Part shown: in pieces, positions 17,119-24,762 of the stretch | Layout of the letters: each line of letters begins with the position of its first letter | Position numbering within the stretch: the first letter of the stretch is position 1 | Source: Maribacter sp. | GTDB lineage: Bacteria > Bacteroidota > Bacteroidia > Flavobacteriales > Flavobacteriaceae | Length of the DNA: 46,742 nucleotides | Direction: 5' to 3' | NCBI GenBank assembly: GCA_011050675.1 | Contig: DRFI01000008.1 | Span: 1 to 46,742 of the forward strand | The notes under the pieces: generated by a model | What the model was told of the DNA's origin: nothing | Database searches by the model: none | The model's input: only the letters and a program-made list of their open reading frames with translations | Translations under genes and position numbers: made by a program

Positions 17119-17979
17119 ATGAAAAATAAGATAGATTTTGGGGTTAGCACGTGGTTATGGCAATCGCCTTTTTCTACAAGTAGTATCAAGCTTTTTCCGA
17201 AAATCAAGGAGCTGGGGTATGACCTTGTTGAAATTCCTGTAGAAGACACGCATATTATAGATGCAAAAGAAGTTAAAAAAGCCCTGTTAGATAATGGATT
17301 GAAAGTTTCTGTTTGTGGAGCATTCGGTCCTACAAAAGATTTAACACACGAAGACCCAAAAGTACACCGGCAGTGTTTCGATTATTTAGAGGAATGCTTT
17401 GAATTATGTAATGTTCTAGAGGTAGATTTCTTTGCTGGACCAATGTATTCTGCGGTGGGTAAAGCACGCATGGTAGCAACCGAACAGCGAAAGGTAGAAT
17501 GGGACTTGGCCGTTACCAACTTGCAGAAAGTATGTATTATGGCAGATGGTCATGATCTTGCGATTGCATTAGAACCATTAAACAGGTTTGAATCTGACAT
17601 GATCAATAATGTTGATGATATTATGCGATTAGTTACGGATATCAATCATGCATCGGCTCGGGTATTATTAGATAGTTTTCACATGACGATTGAAGAAAGA
17701 AATATTAGGGAAGCTATAAAAACTGTAGGTAATAAATTAATTCATGTTCAGGTATCTGAAAACCATAGGGGAGTGCCCGGTACCGGACTTACACCTTGGA
17801 ACGATTTCAAATTAGGACTATCTGATATCAACTATAGTGGCGGATTGGTTATAGAGAGTTTTACTCCAGAAATTAAAGAATTGGCAGCCGCTGTTTGTAT
17901 ATGGAAAACCATGGCCAAAAGTCAAGATGAATTTGCCAAACAAGGATTGAAATTTTTAAAACAAACGTTTAACGATTAA
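17119..17979 (+). CDS. TIM-barrel sugar isomerase/epimerase (tagatose 3-epimerase-like)
   Basis: The 286-aa protein is an AP-endonuclease-2-type TIM barrel. Numbering matches D-tagatose 3-epimerases closely: the metal ligands E152 (IALEPLNRFE), D185 and nearby H188 (LLDSFHMTIEE), R217 and the C-terminal GLVIESF glutamate (E246) are all present. The usual His at position 211 is Gln (IHVQVSENHRG). Gln is known as a metal ligand in related barrels such as some 3-dehydroshikimate dehydratases, so activity is not excluded. It is cytoplasmic. It sits 27 bases after the dehydrogenase fusion and 10 bases before the Gfo/Idh/MocA gene, consistent with processing an oxidised sugar. The exact substrate is not known. 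Confidence 0.88.
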   Translation: MKNKIDFGVSTWLWQSPFSTSSIKLFPKIKELGYDLVEIPVEDTHIIDAKEVKKALLDNGLKVSVCGAFGPTKDLTHEDPKVHRQCFDYLEECFELCNVLEVDFFAGPMYSAVGKARMVATEQRKVEWDLAVTNLQKVCIMADGHDLAIALEPLNRFESDMINNVDDIMRLVTDINHASARVLLDSFHMTIEERNIREAIKTVGNKLIHVQVSENHRGVPGTGLTPWNDFKLGLSDINYSGGLVIESFTPEIKELAAAVCIWKTMAKSQDEFAKQGLKFLKQTFND

Positions 17980-17989
17980 GACGTACATA

Positions 17990-19120
17990 ATGAGCGAGAA
18001 GAAAATAAGAATAGCTATTGTAGGACTCGGTTTTGGAGCAGAGTTCATTCCTATATATAAGAAACATCCCAATGCAGAATTGGTTGCGGTTTGCCAACGT
18101 AACGAAGAAAAATTAAATGAGATTGCAGATGCGTTCGGTATTGCAAAAAGATTTACATCGTATGAAGAGTTATTAAATGATAATGAAATTGATGCGGTCC
18201 ATATCAATACGCCAATTCCTAATCATGGCGAGCAATCGATACAAGCTTTAAAAGCAGGTAAACACGTTGCGTGTACCGTACCTATGGCAACAACGGTAGA
18301 TGAATGCAGGCAAATTGTAGAGCTTACCCAAACCACGGGACTCACCTATATGATGATGGAGACCGTGGTGTATGCAAGAGAATTCTTGTATATGAAAGAG
18401 CTATACGATAATGGAGAATTGGGCAAGGTTCAATTTTTAAAGGCAAGCCATCAGCAAGATATGGACGGATGGCCAAATTACTGGCCTGGTTTGCCACCAA
18501 TGCATTATGCAACACATTGTGTTGGCCCTGTACTTGGTTTAACAAGAGATGAAGCGGAATATGTTTCCTGTTTTGGTTCGGGTACCATACGTGAAGAATT
18601 GATTAAGGAATACAACTCATCCTACGCTGTTGAAACCACTCATATAAAATTCAGAAATTCTGATTTGAGCGCACAAGTATATCGTTCACTATTTGATGTA
18701 GCCCGACAATACAGAGAAAGTTTTGAAGTATACGGTTCAAAAAAATCGGTAGAATGGCCGTTGATAGAAGGTAAGCCTTTAGTGGTGCATACAGCGAAGA
18801 AATCAGAACCAGAAATTCCGGAAGAAGTTGAGAGTCCTGATTTTGCAAAGTTATTACCAAAAGAGATTCAACCGTTTACAACGAAAGGAGTATATGATGA
18901 AGGTGATAATCAACATTTGTCATTTACCCAAGGTGCTGGTCACGGTGGCTCACACCCACATTTAGTACATGCCTTTGTAGATGGTTTGGTATCAGGCACA
19001 TCGCCATACCCGAATGCAAAACAATCTGCTAATATCACCTGTGTGGGTATATTATCGCATGAGTCTGCAGAAAAAGGAGGTGAAATTATCAAATTACCAA
19101 ATTTCACGTTTACAAGTTAG
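17990..19120 (+). CDS. Gfo/Idh/MocA-family oxidoreductase
   Basis: The 376-aa protein starts with a Rossmann fold (IAIVGLGFGAEFIPIYKKHP) for NAD(P), followed by the C-terminal alpha/beta dimer domain. The canonical EKP motif is replaced by HVACTVPMATTVDECRQIV, so the lysine that usually supports catalysis is absent. A later conserved block, MHYATHCVGPVLGL, provides His residues typical of the active site. The family oxidises or reduces sugar hydroxyls and some members act by hydride shuttling. It is the third gene of the AraC-associated cluster and starts 10 bases after the epimerase, so the two are surely co-transcribed. The pairing suggests 3-keto-sugar-type metabolism, by inference. Confidence 0.9.
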   Translation: MSEKKIRIAIVGLGFGAEFIPIYKKHPNAELVAVCQRNEEKLNEIADAFGIAKRFTSYEELLNDNEIDAVHINTPIPNHGEQSIQALKAGKHVACTVPMATTVDECRQIVELTQTTGLTYMMMETVVYAREFLYMKELYDNGELGKVQFLKASHQQDMDGWPNYWPGLPPMHYATHCVGPVLGLTRDEAEYVSCFGSGTIREELIKEYNSSYAVETTHIKFRNSDLSAQVYRSLFDVARQYRESFEVYGSKKSVEWPLIEGKPLVVHTAKKSEPEIPEEVESPDFAKLLPKEIQPFTTKGVYDEGDNQHLSFTQGAGHGGSHPHLVHAFVDGLVSGTSPYPNAKQSANITCVGILSHESAEKGGEIIKLPNFTFTS

Positions 19121-19319
19121 ATTCCAACCCATCTATATCTCAACTTTAAATTACAGTTCAGAAGGCTTATTTGATACTTGAAGCTATAATTTTTTTATTT
19201 CCGCACTAATACTACCAAGTTTGTCAAATAAGTGGATGCCTTATGTAGAGAAACTATAGTTCTAAAAGGAAATCCCTAATTTTAAAGAATAGAAAGCAAT
19301 TAATAATAGCTTTAAGCAT

Positions 19320-20642
19320 ATGGGTAGTTTTTTTAAGGTTTTTAGGGCAAGTATCATCATTACGGTGGTTATGGTAATTGTTCGCTTGCTTTTTTCTGAT
19401 TGGGAGAATATCACATTATATAGAGAGCTGCAATTTGCTGGAGTAAGCTTTATTTATTCTTTTGTACTCACATGTGTAAACGCATATTACAATGAGTATA
19501 TATCGAAAATATATAGTTGGGAAAAGCAGACTAAAAAACGTCTGTGGTATGGTGCTATAGGTTCCATTATTCTAACGGTAATGGCATTTGGTGTCGTAAG
19601 GTGGTTTACAGAGGTTATAATGTTTGGTAAAGATTTTAGTAAGTTCATAGCAACTGAAAAATCGGAATACTACATAATTGCTTTAGGGATTACCCTTATC
19701 GTTTCACTGTTTTTACATGCATTCTATTTCTACAAAGCATTACAAGATACGAAGGTACAGGAGCAAAAGATAATAGCAGGTTCTGCATCTGCAAGGTTTG
19801 ATGCTTTAAAAAACCAGTTAGATCCACATTTTCTTTTTAATAGTTTAAATGTGCTAACAAGTTTAATAGAAGAGGACCCGTTACAGGCGCAAAAATTCAC
19901 AACATCGCTTTCTAAAGTATATAGATATGTTTTAGAACAGAAGAGTAAAAATCTTATTTCTGTAGATGAAGAATTGAATTTTGCCAGAACCTACGTGCGC
20001 TTATTAAAAATGCGATTTGAAGACAGTATAATTTTTGAAATTCCAGATAAAGCAATAAATCCTGAGACTAAAATAGTACCATTGTCCCTTCAATTATTAT
20101 TGGAGAATGCGGTTAAGCACAATGTGGTAACTTCCTCAAAACCATTACATATTAAAATATATGAGGAAGATGATTATTTGTACGTTACCAACAACCTACA
20201 AGAAAAGCAGGTAGTTAAAAAGAGTAGTGGTGTAGGGCTGCAAAACATTCGTCAGCGATATGCTATACTTACCAAAAAGGAAATGCAGATTTTTAAGACT
20301 GCTAAAGAATTTAAGGTTCGCTTACCTATGCTGACCAATGAAATTGCCTTTAGAGAAACCCAAGATTCTCATATTAATGCTAAACGTTACGAGAAAGCCA
20401 AAGAAAGGGTAGAACTTATTAAAGGGTTCTATGGCAACCTTACCTCGTACTGTATTGTCATTCCTGTACTTGCCTATATAAATTTTACCACTACTAGTTT
20501 TGTCTGGGTTATATTCCCTGCAATTGGTTGGGGTATAGGTTTAATTGCCCATGGGCTAAAAGCATATGGCTTAAACCCACTATTTGGGAAGGGTTGGGAA
20601 GAAAAGAAAATAAGACAATTTATGGAGGATGATAAGTTCTAA
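19320..20642 (+). CDS. LytS-type sensor histidine kinase with C-terminal 2TM domain
   Basis: The 440-aa protein has four N-terminal membrane helices (about 9-25, 40-57, 76-96 and 117-138). A His_kinase domain follows with phospho-acceptor H170 in LDPHFLFNSLN, then a HATPase with N-box LLLENAVKHNV and G-box GVGLQNIRQRY. After the ATPase a linker leads to a second membrane module (about 353-435, RYEKAKERVELIKGFYGNL to NPLFGKGWEEKKIRQFM). This is a 2TM domain like those of the next five genes. A 2TM domain placed after the catalytic domain would hold the kinase core between two membrane regions. The cognate regulator is the LytTR protein at 22556. A 249-base gap follows before the first small 2TM gene. 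Confidence 0.93.
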   Translation: MGSFFKVFRASIIITVVMVIVRLLFSDWENITLYRELQFAGVSFIYSFVLTCVNAYYNEYISKIYSWEKQTKKRLWYGAIGSIILTVMAFGVVRWFTEVIMFGKDFSKFIATEKSEYYIIALGITLIVSLFLHAFYFYKALQDTKVQEQKIIAGSASARFDALKNQLDPHFLFNSLNVLTSLIEEDPLQAQKFTTSLSKVYRYVLEQKSKNLISVDEELNFARTYVRLLKMRFEDSIIFEIPDKAINPETKIVPLSLQLLLENAVKHNVVTSSKPLHIKIYEEDDYLYVTNNLQEKQVVKKSSGVGLQNIRQRYAILTKKEMQIFKTAKEFKVRLPMLTNEIAFRETQDSHINAKRYEKAKERVELIKGFYGNLTSYCIVIPVLAYINFTTTSFVWVIFPAIGWGIGLIAHGLKAYGLNPLFGKGWEEKKIRQFMEDDKF

Positions 20643-20891
20643 TTTATCTAGCACTTTTTGTACAGCTATATTTCCGAATACAAATGTTGTGATCTTACCT
20701 ATCTATGCATATTGATATGAACTTCTAGCAGCTCATTCTTCACTTTAAAACACTCGATTTAGCTTTAAAATCACTACAAAGAACAATTCAGCCATCAAAA
20801 ATTACAACTCGGTATTTCATTTTTTCAAAACTGAGGGTATCTGTCGAGATTTGAAGTATAGGAATATATAATCACCTAAAAATTTATAAAG

Positions 20892-21176
20892 ATGGAGTCA
20901 AATTTCGCAAATGATCAGAATTACAAATATCAAAAGGCAAAAGAAAAAGTACAAGCCATAAAAGGATTTTACGGCAATTTACTAGCATATTGTATTGTAA
21001 TTCCAATTCTAGCATATATCAATTATACAACGACAAGTTTTCCTTGGGCAATTTTTCCGGCACTTGGTTGGGGTTTTGGATTGGTAATTAACGGTCTTTA
21101 TGCCTACGGATATAATCCGCTTTTTGGAAAGGAATGGGAAGAAAGAAAGATTAAAGAATTTATGCAAGAATCATAA
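20892..21176 (+). CDS. Stand-alone 2TM-domain protein 1
   Basis: The 94-aa product is almost entirely one 2TM domain. A basic amphipathic helix (KYQKAKEKVQAIKGFYGNL) leads to hydrophobic segment 1 (about 33-52), a short turn (NYTTTSF), hydrophobic segment 2 (about 55-76) and the cytoplasmic tail NPLFGKEWEERKIKEFM. It is roughly 70% identical by eye to residues 353-435 of the upstream kinase, far closer than the other four copies. It therefore looks like a duplication of the kinase's own domain. Both ends should be cytoplasmic by charge. A role as kinase partner or competitor is inferred from the shared domain and position. Confidence 0.87.
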   Translation: MESNFANDQNYKYQKAKEKVQAIKGFYGNLLAYCIVIPILAYINYTTTSFPWAIFPALGWGFGLVINGLYAYGYNPLFGKEWEERKIKEFMQES

Positions 21177-21194
21177 CCTAAAGGACTAAAGATC

Positions 21195-21485
21195 ATGGAA
21201 GACACAAAATATACTAGAGCAAAAGAAAAAGTTGAAGAAATTAAAGAATTTTATGGAAAAGTAATTTCCGCGATTGTTACAATAGTAATTGTAGCAGGAA
21301 TTAATTATTATTTAAATGAATGGAGATATGCTTGGTTTCTTTGGGTAGTATTCGGTTTAAGTATTAGCTTACTTTTAAAAGCAAATAAAATCTTTAACTT
21401 GAATCCGTTTATGGGTAGAGACTGGGAAGAAAGAAAAACACAAGAGTTTTTAAGACAAGAAGAAAACACACAAAGATGGAACTAA
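21195..21485 (+). CDS. Stand-alone 2TM-domain protein 2
   Basis: The 96-aa protein keeps the 2TM frame: KYTRAKEKVEEIKEFYGKV, two hydrophobic segments (about 23-40 and 48-65), and the tail NPFMGRDWEERKTQEFL. The middle differs from copy 1: the Pro/aromatic-rich IPxLAYIN is replaced by an Ile/Val-rich helix, and the HG pair before the tail by LLLKANK. It starts 18 bases after copy 1. Its stop codon lies inside the start region of copy 3 (a 10-base overlap), so translation of the two should be coupled. No other domain is attached. Confidence 0.86.
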   Translation: MEDTKYTRAKEKVEEIKEFYGKVISAIVTIVIVAGINYYLNEWRYAWFLWVVFGLSISLLLKANKIFNLNPFMGRDWEERKTQEFLRQEENTQRWN

Positions 21486-21814
21486 ACGAATTTGAACAAT
21501 CAGATAAATTAGCTAGAGCCGAAAAGAAGGTTAAAGAATTGAAAGGGTTTTATATTCACTTACTTGTTTACTTACTTGTGAACCTGTTTCTAATGACAGT
21601 TACCGTAATGGGAATAATGTCTAGCGGAGCTTCATTTTCAGAAGCACTATTTAACTTCGGTACATTTTCTACTCCGTTTTTCTGGGGAATAGGTTTGGCA
21701 TTTCATGCAGCTAAAGTATTTGGCTACAGTCCTTTTTTTAGTAAAGACTGGGAACAGCGCCAGATTAGTAAATATGTAGAAGAGGAAGAAAGAGATGCTA
21801 ATAAATTTAGATAA
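21476..21814 (+). CDS. Stand-alone 2TM-domain protein 3
   Basis: The 112-aa protein belongs to a second 2TM subtype. Its entry helix reads KLARAEKKVKELKGFYIHL, and the loop between the two hydrophobic segments is longer (SSGASFSEALFNFGTFSTPFF). The tail is SPFFSKDWEQRQISKYVEEE. WGIGLAFHAAKVFG corresponds to the WGxGLxxHGxxxFG core of the family. The start ATG overlaps the end of copy 2 by 10 bases. The stop TAA is separated from the ATG of copy 4 by one base. It is clearly the closest relative of copy 4 in this array. Confidence 0.87.
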   Translation: MELNEFEQSDKLARAEKKVKELKGFYIHLLVYLLVNLFLMTVTVMGIMSSGASFSEALFNFGTFSTPFFWGIGLAFHAAKVFGYSPFFSKDWEQRQISKYVEEEERDANKFR

Positions 21815-21815
21815 T

Positions 21816-22154
21816 ATGAATGTTTCAACGATAGGTAATATAGATAAACTAGCAAAGGCTGTAAAGAAGGTAAAAGACTTAAAAGGTTTTTATATTCATT
21901 TAACCGTTTACATTTTGGTAAATATTTTTATAGTTACCATGAATGTAATTATAAGAATATGGGAAGGGGAATCACTATATGAAGCATTAGTTAATTTTGG
22001 TACCTTTTTAACGCCTTTTTTCTGGGGAATAGGATTGGTTTTTCATGCGGTCAAAGTTTTTAATTTCATTCCGTTTTTAGGTAATGACTGGGAATCTCGC
22101 CAAATAAATAAATACATTGAGGAAGATAAACGTGAATTTGAAAAATATAGATAA
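21816..22154 (+). CDS. Stand-alone 2TM-domain protein 4
   Basis: The 112-aa protein has the same subtype as copy 3: KLAKAVKKVKDLKGFYIHL, LVNFGTFLTPFFWGIGLVFHAVKVF, and tail GNDWESRQINKYIEED. ATG 21816 is chosen over the in-frame ATG 21795. It follows the previous stop by one base (TAA-T-ATG), exactly as at the next junction (TAA-C-ATG), and the residues added by the upstream ATG lie outside the domain. Copies 3 and 4 look like a tandem duplication, with similar length and matching TFxTPFFWGIGL segments. Confidence 0.86.
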   Translation: MNVSTIGNIDKLAKAVKKVKDLKGFYIHLTVYILVNIFIVTMNVIIRIWEGESLYEALVNFGTFLTPFFWGIGLVFHAVKVFNFIPFLGNDWESRQINKYIEEDKREFEKYR

Positions 22155-22155
22155 C

Positions 22156-22521
22156 ATGGATATCAATCAATTAAACAATAACCATGTAAATGAAGATTAC
22201 AATAGGTTGTCTAAATATGAGCGAGCAAAAACAAAAGTGGAGAGTATCAAGCGTTTCTATAATCACACATTAGTTTTTCTAATAATAAATATCATTTTGT
22301 ACTTCTTGAGACATAAGTTCGTTTTCATTTTGGTGAATGAAAATGCATTAGGTAATCCTGAATTTTTAGATTGGATAAACTGGAATGTTTACGGTACCAC
22401 TATTGTTTGGGGGCTTATACTGGTTGTTCATGGAATTATTGTATTTGGTAATATTTCATGGTACATGAAGAAATGGGAAGAACGTGAAATTCAGAAATAC
22501 ATAAATTCATATAACGATTAA
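22156..22521 (+). CDS. Stand-alone 2TM-domain protein 5
   Basis: From ATG 22156 the protein is 121 aa. An Asn-rich N-terminus of about 20 residues precedes the 2TM entry helix KYERAKTKVESIKRFYNHT. The first hydrophobic segment (LVFLIINIILYFL) is followed by a longer loop, then TIVWGLILVVHGIIVFG and tail KKWEEREIQKYI. It is the most diverged copy and the last before the response regulator, 34 bases away. The start is preferred over the ATG at 22117 because it lies one base after the previous stop, matching the pattern one gene upstream. Confidence 0.85.
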   Translation: MDINQLNNNHVNEDYNRLSKYERAKTKVESIKRFYNHTLVFLIINIILYFLRHKFVFILVNENALGNPEFLDWINWNVYGTTIVWGLILVVHGIIVFGNISWYMKKWEEREIQKYINSYND

Positions 22522-22555
22522 AGCATACAATTCTATTTAACCATAAATATAGATC

Positions 22556-23320
22556 ATGAAGACTATAATTATTGAAGACGAAAAACCAGCAGCACGTAGG
22601 CTTGGTAGAATGTTAGAAAGTTTAGATTTAACCGTTTCAACTATGCTACATTCTGTAGAAGAGGCTATAGATTGGTTTCAAAACAATGAGCACCCAGATT
22701 TAATATTTTTAGACATTCAGTTATCTGACGGACTTTCTTTTGAGATTTTTGATGTTATAGAAGTACACAGTGCAATCATATTTACTACTGCATTCGATGA
22801 ATATGCTTTGAAGGCATTTAAACTTAATAGTATTGACTATTTATTAAAACCAATAGATGACGAAGATTTAGAACAAGCCGTTATTAAATATCGCAAACGA
22901 TTTAAAACCATTAGTGAGCCTAATAAAATTGCTTTAGATTTTGAGGATATAAAAAAGTTATTAGTAAATCCGTTAGAGCGGGAATATAAAAAGCGTTTTA
23001 CCGCTAAGGTTGGTCAGCACTTAAAAATTATCAACGCAGAAGATGTGGAGTGTTTCTTTAGTGAAAATAAAGGTACCTATGCAGCTACCAAAGACGGGCG
23101 TAATTATTTATTGGATACAACATTAGAACAGCTGGAAGATGAATTAAAACCACAGGTATTCTTTAGGGTAAGCAGAAAGTTCTTTGTGAATATTGAACAC
23201 ATAAAGGATATCATTTCTTACACGAACTCTAGACTACAGATTAAATTAAAAAATAATCCAGATTGTGAAATTATTGTAAGTAGAGAAAAGGTAAAAGATT
23301 TTAAGCTTTGGTTAGAGTAA
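22556..23320 (+). CDS. LytTR-family response regulator
   Basis: The 254-aa protein has a receiver domain (about 1-120) with the acidic pocket E7/D8 (IIEDEKPAARRL), phospho-acceptor D53 (IFLDIQLSDG), switch Thr in IIFTTAFDEYALKAF, and the KP motif in LLKPIDD. A linker leads to a LytTR DNA-binding domain (about 145-254) that contains FRVSRKFFVNIEHI and ends VKDFKLWL. It is the natural partner of the LytS-type kinase at 19320. Separating the two by five 2TM genes is unusual, because such pairs are normally adjacent. Its target genes are unknown; autoregulation of the cluster is plausible. It is convergent with the LETM1-related gene. Confidence 0.93.
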   Translation: MKTIIIEDEKPAARRLGRMLESLDLTVSTMLHSVEEAIDWFQNNEHPDLIFLDIQLSDGLSFEIFDVIEVHSAIIFTTAFDEYALKAFKLNSIDYLLKPIDDEDLEQAVIKYRKRFKTISEPNKIALDFEDIKKLLVNPLEREYKKRFTAKVGQHLKIINAEDVECFFSENKGTYAATKDGRNYLLDTTLEQLEDELKPQVFFRVSRKFFVNIEHIKDIISYTNSRLQIKLKNNPDCEIIVSREKVKDFKLWLE

Positions 23321-23341
23321 TTACTATAAAAACCTATAAAT

Positions 23342-24559
23342 TTAAGATTTAGACTTCTTTTTATCTAAGATTTCATATGTATCGATTCTATTTTCGTCAA
23401 AGGCAGAAGGAAGCAATTTTGGAATTAGCTTTATGAAGATAGGTAGTAATATGGCGCCACCAGGTAAAATGAAAATAGCTAAGGAAGGAATACTTTTAAA
23501 AATATCTAAAAGTTGATTCTGAACCTTTTTCTTTTCCTCATCACTTAAGTCACGCACCGTAGATTTAGATAACAGCCCAACTAATTCGGCACTTTGCGAA
23601 AGCTCTTTATGTAATCGTTTACTGTTACGTAGAATTAATTTCTTTACAATTTTACCCATACTGTCGTAAAATTGTTTGGCGAGGTTCTTTTCCTTTAAAT
23701 AAGGTATAATGTGCACATTCAAATTAAAGAACTCGGTAACATCTGTAATAGATTTTGAAATTATGGCATCTTCAAATCCTAAATCTTTTCCTATTCCAAA
23801 TATAAACTCAGACTCTGTATAGTCTAAAGAATGATCTTCCCAAACCGTAAGGCAAGCCATATCTAATAGGTAACGATTCTCCCAGTTTACTTTATTCCTT
23901 AATAGTCTTTCTCGATAAGAGCCATCAAATTTGTTTTCCGCACAGGTTATATAAGTTAGAGAAGAAGCCAACAATTGCGAAAGTTTGTTATCCTTTCTAT
24001 CTAACGCTTTAGAACTAAGTGCGTGGTAAGTTATATTAATGGCTAAATATTCAATTTCCGCTGCTTTTTCCTTTAGATTTTTATGATCATTTAAAAAATG
24101 CTTAAAAAGTAGAACATCTATAAAGAGTAGAGAATTGGTAATAAGACTATTAAAAGTTTTGCTGATTATATTGTCTTCAATATAGATTCTTGAGGTCATC
24201 AGCTTCTCTAACTTCGCTGAGGTTTTGTTTCCTGTAAACCATTTATCAAAAAAACCGGCACGATTAATTTTTAGAATTTCATAAAACTTAAATACCTGTT
24301 CAATAAATTCAGAATAATCATCACCTCCTTTTGTACGGTAGGTAAAGAATAGCGCATGTAATAGATTAATCTTAGCCTTTTCGTCTTCAGATAATGAATG
24401 CTCTAATTCAATAAAATCTGGAATGCTAGAATTTAGACCATATACAAAGCCACTTTTTTTAAGTGTCCCATATAAAGTTTCAAAATTTGGGAAAGTGTCT
24501 TGGTGTTTTTGAACAACCGAACCATATTTCTCAATCCAACCAGAGGAAGACGGGTTCAT
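23342..24559 (-). CDS. LETM1-related (biofilm-associated type) protein
   Basis: The 405-aa protein is mostly helical and soluble. Near the C-terminus one hydrophobic stretch (about 356-387) reads AIFILPGGAILLPIFIKLIPKLLPSAF. This PG-L-P-K-LPSxF pattern resembles the membrane motif of eukaryotic LETM1, the mitochondrial K+/H+ or Ca2+/H+ exchange factor. Flavobacterial proteins of this size and motif are named 'LETM1-related biofilm-associated protein' in annotation, as far as I recall. The N-terminal 340 residues have no recognised domain. There is no signal peptide, so it is probably anchored in the inner membrane facing the cytoplasm. Function here is unproven. Confidence 0.72.
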   Translation of the reverse strand: MNPSSSGWIEKYGSVVQKHQDTFPNFETLYGTLKKSGFVYGLNSSIPDFIELEHSLSEDEKAKINLLHALFFTYRTKGGDDYSEFIEQVFKFYEILKINRAGFFDKWFTGNKTSAKLEKLMTSRIYIEDNIISKTFNSLITNSLLFIDVLLFKHFLNDHKNLKEKAAEIEYLAINITYHALSSKALDRKDNKLSQLLASSLTYITCAENKFDGSYRERLLRNKVNWENRYLLDMACLTVWEDHSLDYTESEFIFGIGKDLGFEDAIISKSITDVTEFFNLNVHIIPYLKEKNLAKQFYDSMGKIVKKLILRNSKRLHKELSQSAELVGLLSKSTVRDLSDEEKKKVQNQLLDIFKSIPSLAIFILPGGAILLPIFIKLIPKLLPSAFDENRIDTYEILDKKKSKS

Positions 24560-24762
24560 ATCTTAATAATTTAACAGCGCAAAGTTAGCTAATTATTACT
24601 TCATACTTATTTAAAAAATGTTACATCTACGCTATAGAAAGGAATATGCGCAGTTCTTATGTAATGGGATGAAAAAAATTTTTAATTTTTTTTAAGAAAA
24701 AATGAACCTTCTGTTTTTTATCTCGTAAGTAAAGGTGATTCTAATCTAAAAAAAATAGGATA

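Noticed and set aside
24466..24762. Regulatory RNA or riboswitch upstream of the DUF4331 gene
   Set aside because: The gap is very AT-rich with runs of A and T; no stable or conserved fold could be recognised by reading.
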